Below are positions 6,106 to 10,685 of a stretch of 10,685 nucleotides of DNA, piece after piece. A model generated the notes under the pieces. That model worked only from the letters and a program-made list of their open reading frames with translations. It ran no database searches and was not told the DNA's origin. Where the stretch lies: positions 1 to 10,685 of the forward strand of contig JADFSZ010000045.1 of the NCBI GenBank assembly GCA_022560555.1. Direction: 5' to 3'. A program made the position numbers and the translations under genes. This stretch comes from PVC group bacterium. GTDB lineage: Bacteria; GCA-001730085; JADFSZ01. Numbering within the stretch: the stretch's first letter is position 1; each line of letters opens with the position of its first letter.

Positions 6106-8759
6106 ATGTCTTTGCAATATACTCCCATGATTGAGCAGTATCTTTCCATCAAAAATAAGATCAAAGATACGATACTTTTTTTCCGGCTTGGCGATTTTTA
6201 TGAAATGTTTTTCGAGGATGCCAAAATAGCTTCACGTGTGCTGGACCTCACACTGACGGCCCGTGACGGCGGGAAAGGCATCAAGGTTCCTATGGCCGGG
6301 CTTCCTTATCACGCGGCCGAGAATTATATTCATCGCCTTATCAAGGCGGGGCATAAAGTGGCTATATGCGAACAGGTCGAAGATCCCCATCTGTCAAAAG
6401 GGCTGGTCAAGCGAGAGATAGTGCGCACAATTACGCCCGGCACAGCTGTAGCTCATTCGGTTTTGGACTCTAAGGACAATAATTTTTTAGCTTCAGTCAA
6501 TCAGTTTCAAAACGAAATTGGAATTTCCTGGGCAGATGTTTCCACGGGAGAATTTTTCCTCTCTTCACTGTCCTCGTACGACCAGGTCCGTCAGCTTTAT
6601 CAAAATTTCAGATCAAAGAAATTATTTTGCCGGAAGGCCTGGACCCTGCAAATCCGTTAGCCCGTTTGGCGGAATTGCCCGATATTCTTATAACGAAATA
6701 TGATTGTTCATGTTTTATTCCAGACCTGGCTGAGAAGGTTCTCAAAGAGCACTTTCATGTGCATGCGTTGGAGGGTATGTTGGGGACTCATGTATCCTTG
6801 TCGGCGCTTGGCGCGGCCGGAGCTATTGTGAATTATTTGAAAGAACTACACAAAGATCAATTGGGACACATAAATCGTATCAAGCTTTATACGGAAACGG
6901 ATTTTATGGTTCTCGACAGTGCGAGCGAAAGAAATTTAGAGCTTGTAAGAAATCTTCGTAATCAAGGGAGAGATTGTACGCTCCTATCGGTAATGGATGA
7001 CACCCTGACATCGATGGGAGCTCGTCTTCTCAAACGCTGGATCTTGAATCCTTTGAAGAATATTTCCGAAATTGAAAAGCGTTTGGATGGGGTCGAAGAA
7101 TTTCGAGAGCATAAGGAACTGTTGCTGGATGTAAGAGATATTCTTCGGCCTATTAATGATATGGAGCGTATTGTGGGCCGTCTTGAGTGTGGACTTGCCA
7201 ACGCGCGGGATCTGTTATCCTTGTCTCAGTCCATAGAACATATTAAAAAACTTCAGTCTTTGTCCGGTCCCGCGCCAAAATCCGTTTTTGAAAACATTAA
7301 AAATAAGATCCCTGATTTGGGGCAGGTCAAAGAATTTATTGATAAAACGATACGTAAGGATGCGCCGATGACACTCAAAGACGGGCATCTCATAAAAGAA
7401 GGGTATGACACAGATCTTGATGAATTGAGATCGATCGCCGGAGGTGGTAAGGATTGGATAAGAAATCTACAGCTAAAAGAGATTGAGAGGACAGGGATTA
7501 AGTCCTTAAAAGTGCGTTATAATAAAGTTTTTGGGTATTATATTGAGGTGACAAAAACAAATATGGATTTTGTCCCGGATGATTATATTCGAAAGCAAAC
7601 ATTGGTGAACGCCGAGAGATTTATCACGCCGGAATTAAAAGAGAAAGAAGCTTTGGTGTTGGGGGCACAGGAAAAGATTGTAGGCCTCGAGTATGACATT
7701 TTTATGAAGATCAGATCTCAAGTGTGCCGGGATACGAAACCTATTCAAAAAACGTCACGTTTAATTGCTTTTGTGGATAGCCTGACAGGCTTGGCCGCAG
7801 TGGCTGTGAAAAACGGATATGTTCGACCTGAGATTACCGAGGACGATACGATCCTCATTGAGGAGGGACGACATCCTGTGGTTGAACAATTGCTTGAACA
7901 AGGGCATTTTATCGCGAACGATACGTGCTTTGATCATGATCAAAATCGATTGCTTGTGATTACAGGCCCGAACATGGCGGGTAAATCGACGTATATCCGA
8001 CAAGTCGCTTTGATTACTATTATGGCGCAAATGGGAAGTTTTGTTCCGGCTAAGAAAGCAAACATTGGTTTGGTTGATCGGATCTTTACGCGCGTGGGTG
8101 CCAGCGATGAATTATCCAAGGGAGCAAGTACCTTTATGGTCGAAATGATTGAAGTGGCCAATATTCTTAACAACGCGACCGACAAAAGCCTTATTATTTT
8201 AGACGAAGTGGGGAGAGGCACAAGCACATTTGATGGTGTTAGTATTGCTTGGGCTGTTGCGGAATACATTCATGATGAACGGCATGTGGGGGCGCGGACC
8301 TTATTTGCGACTCATTATCATGAGCTGACAGAACTCGAACTGCTTTTGCCAAAAGTGAAAAATTATAATATATCCGTCAAAGAATGGGATGATGAAATAA
8401 TATTTTTGAGAAAAATTGTGCCGGGAGGAACCGATAAAAGTTACGGAATCCATGTTGCGCGTCTCGCTGGTTTACCGAAAGTTGTGATCGAAAGGGCAAA
8501 AGAGATATTGGCAAACTTGGAGATGGCTTCTTTAGACGAAAAAGGTTTGCCGTCATTTGCTAAGGCGCCTTCGGGAGCCCCATCCGTCTCCAAAGCAGAT
8601 TCGGGCCAGTTGACATTTTATCAGGACTTGAAACATCCGATTGTTGAAAAAATCGAAAGGCTCGATGTGGATCGTATGACACCGATGGAAGCCCTGCAAT
8701 TTATATCAGAAATCAAAAAAGAGACCAAAAATTTCATGCAGACTCAAGGGAAATCATGA
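6106..8759 (+). CDS. mutS: DNA mismatch repair protein MutS, interrupted by one -1 frame change
   Basis: MutS is the mismatch-recognising ATPase that clamps on mispaired DNA and recruits MutL. The first segment (6106-6609) encodes the mismatch-binding domain with GDFYEMF, whose Phe31 and Glu33 match the mispair-contacting F-x-E. It reads on in the wrong frame to TAG at 6658. The second segment, one frame back from about 6609, runs QIKEIILPEGLDPANPLAR through the connector, lever, clamp and ATPase domains. The joined protein has about 884 residues, normal for MutS1. The ATPase shows GPNMAGKST (621-629), LIILDEVGRGTS with Asp700-Glu701 (Walker B), then ATHYHEL. The C-terminal tail ends in the usual helix around MTPMEALQFI. 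A short Ala/Ser/Pro/Lys-rich linker precedes that helix. The start ATG follows flhG by 54 bases with only a weak ribosome site. The stop overlaps mutL as ATGA. As written, no full-length MutS can be made without slippage. Confidence 0.95.
6603..6609 (+). other. Frame-change site in mutS, A AAT TTC heptamer
   Basis: In the upstream frame the codons are CAA AAT TTC; the conserved protein continues as CAG ATC AAA one base back. The bases A AAT TTC fit the X XXY YYZ pattern of -1 slippery heptamers exactly in the zero frame: after a slip, AAT re-pairs on AAA and TTC on TTT. An extra T (TTTT) would equally restore the frame. No strong downstream hairpin or upstream Shine-Dalgarno-like stimulator is obvious. 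Confidence 0.65.
8564..8579. repeat. TTCG-loop hairpin in the mutS linker
   Basis: GGCGCC, the loop TTCG and GGAGCC form a six-pair stem with one G-A mismatch, closed by C-G on a stable UUCG tetraloop. It falls in the low-complexity linker of MutS (SFAKAPSGAP followed by the similar SVSKADSGQL). It is coding sequence; a palindromic insertion or plain chance are both possible. Confidence 0.35.
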
Positions 8760-10552
8760 AAACTTTGAAAGAAAAAATCCGTGTTTTGCCTGAACAGGTA
8801 GCCAATAAAATTGCTGCCGGTGAAGTGATCGCGCGGCCGGCGTCCGTTGTCAAAGAGCTGGTCGAAAACTCTCTGGATGCCGGGGCTACAAAAATTTCTG
8901 TTGAAATCCGCTCATATGGCTTAGGGATGATCCGGGTGACGGATAATGGGCGCGGAATGAGCCGGGAAGATTTGGAAATGGCATTTTTGCGTCACGCGAC
9001 AAGCAAGATTCAGTCTGATAAAGATTTAAACAATATACAAACGTTTGGTTTTCGAGGGGAAGCTTTGCCTTCGATCGCGGCCGTTTCTTTTGTTCAAGCT
9101 GTCTCTTGTGAAGAGTCTTCCCATGAAGCGTGGCAAGGGCTCATTGAAGGCGGGTGTCATCAGGCTCTGACTCAAGTTAACCCCCGTTGCGGGACAGAAA
9201 TTACTGTGACACGTCTGTTTTTTAATACTCCCGCGCGGAAAAAATTTCTCAAAGCTCCCAGCACGGAGTTTGGACATATCATAAAGGTCATGGAGAAAGT
9301 TTTATTGTCTCAGCCCGAGGTCAGTTTGTCTTTACATCATGACCAAAAGAAAACGATGATCTATGAAGCCAATGGCAAAAAAACTGATTTTCTTCGGGAA
9401 GTTATGGGACGGGAATTTTTTGAGAAAAATATTGAGATATCTTCCGAATTTCCCTCGATCAAGGTGCGAGGTTTTATTAGCGATCCGTCGCTGACCCGTC
9501 CTAACAGGGCCCATCAGTATTTTTTCGTGAACAAAAGACCGATCAGAAGCATTGGCTTGTCTATCGCGTTAAGCGCGGCTTATCAAACGTTGATCCCGCA
9601 CGGACGTTTTCCTATGGCGGTCATTTATTTAGATGTGGATTTTAGCCGTGTGGATGTGAATGTTCATCCGACAAAGGATGAAGTGCGATTTGACAATGAG
9701 CGTGATATCCAAAATTGTTTGATACGGGCTCTTCGTGACCGGATTTCGGGTTTTCGTTCCGTCATCCAAAATTCCGGCTCATCTATCCCGCAGGAAAGAC
9801 ATCAACAAATAGCGGACGCTGTCGCTTCATATGGACAACACAACAGAGCCGACAGACAGCCTGTTTTTGAAAAGTCACCCCCCACAAGCTTCCCGGGGAC
9901 AAAAAGCGATGGCATAGAGGACCTTTTTCGAACCCGTCGCGTATGTGAATCTTGGGATGCGGATGATATTAGCGAAGAAAAAGTATTTCAAATGAATAAT
10001 TCATACATTTTCCTTAAACTTGAAGATGGGTTTATCGTTTTTGATCAGCATGCGGCATGCGAACGCATCCATTTTGAAAGAATCAAGAAAAAGTACAGAG
10101 AGAAGGAAGTCGGATGTCAAACGCTTTTGATCCCTTTAAAAATTGATCTTTCTCCCAGTCGAAAGGCTCTTTTAGAAACGCATCAAGACCTTTTTAAAAA
10201 ACTCAAGATCAAAGTAGAACCTTTCGGTTCTGATGAATATGCGATTACCGAAATAAGCGATTTTTTGCCGAAGGATATTAATGTTAACGGTTTTTTGTCT
10301 GAAATTTTTGATTTAATTGAGAGTGACAAAAATATCGCCGAGAATCCCCTTCGCTCCCTTGAGCTGATTTACTATACGATGGCTTGTCACGCTTCCAGGC
10401 GCCTGAGGGAGAATCTCACAAAACGTGAAATGGTTCAGATCTGTCAGGACCTTCTGGGGCTTAAAACTCCCTTCACATGTCCCCATGGGCGTCCCGTGGG
10501 CGTCAAAATCACCTGGGAAAATCTCAACAAAATGTTTTACCGCTCTTCTTGA
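8756..10552 (+). CDS. mutL: DNA mismatch repair protein MutL with endonuclease motif
   Basis: MutL links mismatch-bound MutS to strand removal. The N-terminal GHL ATPase is complete: ELVENSLDAGA (34-44, Glu34 general base and Asn38 metal ligand), DNGRGM (63-68), HATSK (80-84), GFRGEAL (98-104) and VNVHPTKDEVRF (301-312). A linker of roughly 335-400 is poorly conserved. The C-terminal dimerisation domain carries DQHAACERIHFE (430-441), matching the DQHA(X)2E(X)4E endonuclease motif, plus ACHASRR (543-549) and CPHGRP (575-580). QTLLIP (455-460) resembles the sliding-clamp-binding motif. The set indicates a nicking MutL of the methyl-independent type, as in bacteria without MutH. Length 598 is normal. 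AAGGGA (8746-8751) lies four bases before the ATG, which overlaps the mutS stop, so the two are co-translated. Confidence 0.97.
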   Translation: MKTLKEKIRVLPEQVANKIAAGEVIARPASVVKELVENSLDAGATKISVEIRSYGLGMIRVTDNGRGMSREDLEMAFLRHATSKIQSDKDLNNIQTFGFRGEALPSIAAVSFVQAVSCEESSHEAWQGLIEGGCHQALTQVNPRCGTEITVTRLFFNTPARKKFLKAPSTEFGHIIKVMEKVLLSQPEVSLSLHHDQKKTMIYEANGKKTDFLREVMGREFFEKNIEISSEFPSIKVRGFISDPSLTRPNRAHQYFFVNKRPIRSIGLSIALSAAYQTLIPHGRFPMAVIYLDVDFSRVDVNVHPTKDEVRFDNERDIQNCLIRALRDRISGFRSVIQNSGSSIPQERHQQIADAVASYGQHNRADRQPVFEKSPPTSFPGTKSDGIEDLFRTRRVCESWDADDISEEKVFQMNNSYIFLKLEDGFIVFDQHAACERIHFERIKKKYREKEVGCQTLLIPLKIDLSPSRKALLETHQDLFKKLKIKVEPFGSDEYAITEISDFLPKDINVNGFLSEIFDLIESDKNIAENPLRSLELIYYTMACHASRRLRENLTKREMVQICQDLLGLKTPFTCPHGRPVGVKITWENLNKMFYRSS

Positions 10553-10608
10553 AGACCGCTTAGCAAGCTCTTATCACATGTTTTCTTCCCCTTAAAAGCG
10601 AAAAAATC

Positions 10609-10637
10609 TTGACATTGTATTATAGTTTATATAATAT
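10609..10637 (+). promoter_or_regulatory. Sigma-70-like promoter reading out of the window
   Basis: A perfect TTGACA (10609-10614) is followed by an AT-rich spacer and either TATAAT (10630-10635, 15-base spacer) or TAATAT (10632-10637, 17-base spacer). This is the best promoter match I noticed and lies 57 bases after the mutL stop. It would drive a gene beginning at or beyond the window edge. No strong terminator is visible between mutL and this promoter. Confidence 0.6.
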
Positions 10638-10685
10638 TTAGAATGTATTGAAGTTATGAAAAATTTACACCCAAGCCTGTGATGT

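Noticed and set aside
6627-8759. Second mutS segment as an independent gene starting at TTG 6627
   Set aside because: Conserved MutS residues continue upstream of 6627 in the same frame to the slippery site, and there is no Shine-Dalgarno; it is the continuation of the 6106 gene.
10543-10580. Terminator after mutL
   Set aside because: Only tiny stems (TCTTC/GAAGA with a two-base loop, GCTT/AAGC) and no following T tract.
1-10685. CRISPR array, tRNA or rRNA gene, insertion sequence or phage segment
   Set aside because: No regularly spaced repeats, cloverleaf, transposase or phage-type protein was seen; the space is filled by housekeeping genes.

Overview
All convincing genes in this window lie on the + strand and are tightly packed. 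They form two functional blocks. Positions 1-4235 are a fragment of a division and cell wall (dcw) cluster in the order ftsW (5' end outside the window), murG, murC, ddl. Positions 4258-10552 hold a Bax inhibitor-1/YccA-type membrane protein gene, a MinD/ParA ATPase of the FlhG type, mutS and mutL. The last 130 bases carry a promoter-like element pointing out of the window.

The organism is a bacterium that makes peptidoglycan and has methyl-independent mismatch repair: its MutL carries the metal-binding endonuclease motif that MutH-using bacteria lack. Moderate GC, ordinary bacterial Shine-Dalgarno sites and the mix of genes suggest an uncultured Gram-negative lineage. An Omnitrophota-like or other PVC-related candidate phylum is my guess, with low confidence, because no marker here is diagnostic.

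The first block acts in order on one pathway. Ddl makes D-Ala-D-Ala, MurC starts the stem peptide on UDP-MurNAc, MurG completes lipid II, and FtsW polymerises it at the septum. Genes overlap (ftsW/murG by 16 bases, murG/murC by 17), so translational coupling is likely. Unlike the common dcw order, no murB lies between murC and ddl and no ftsQ-ftsA-ftsZ follows ddl. The second block pairs mutS and mutL with an ATGA overlap, so mismatch recognition and the nicking/matchmaking factor are co-translated.

The most notable observations concern decoding. MurG lacks any ATG/GTG/TTG/CTG that would include its essential glycine-rich N-terminus; the only well-placed start is an ATT six bases after AGGAG. 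Two genes are readable only across frame changes: the Bax inhibitor-1 gene needs a -1 at a T7 run and a +1 at a G7 run, and mutS needs a -1 at an in-frame A AAT TTC heptamer. Homopolymer sequencing or assembly errors are the simplest explanation. Transcriptional slippage or recoding is possible and can be tested. I found no CRISPR array, RNA gene, insertion sequence or clearly new multi-gene system.
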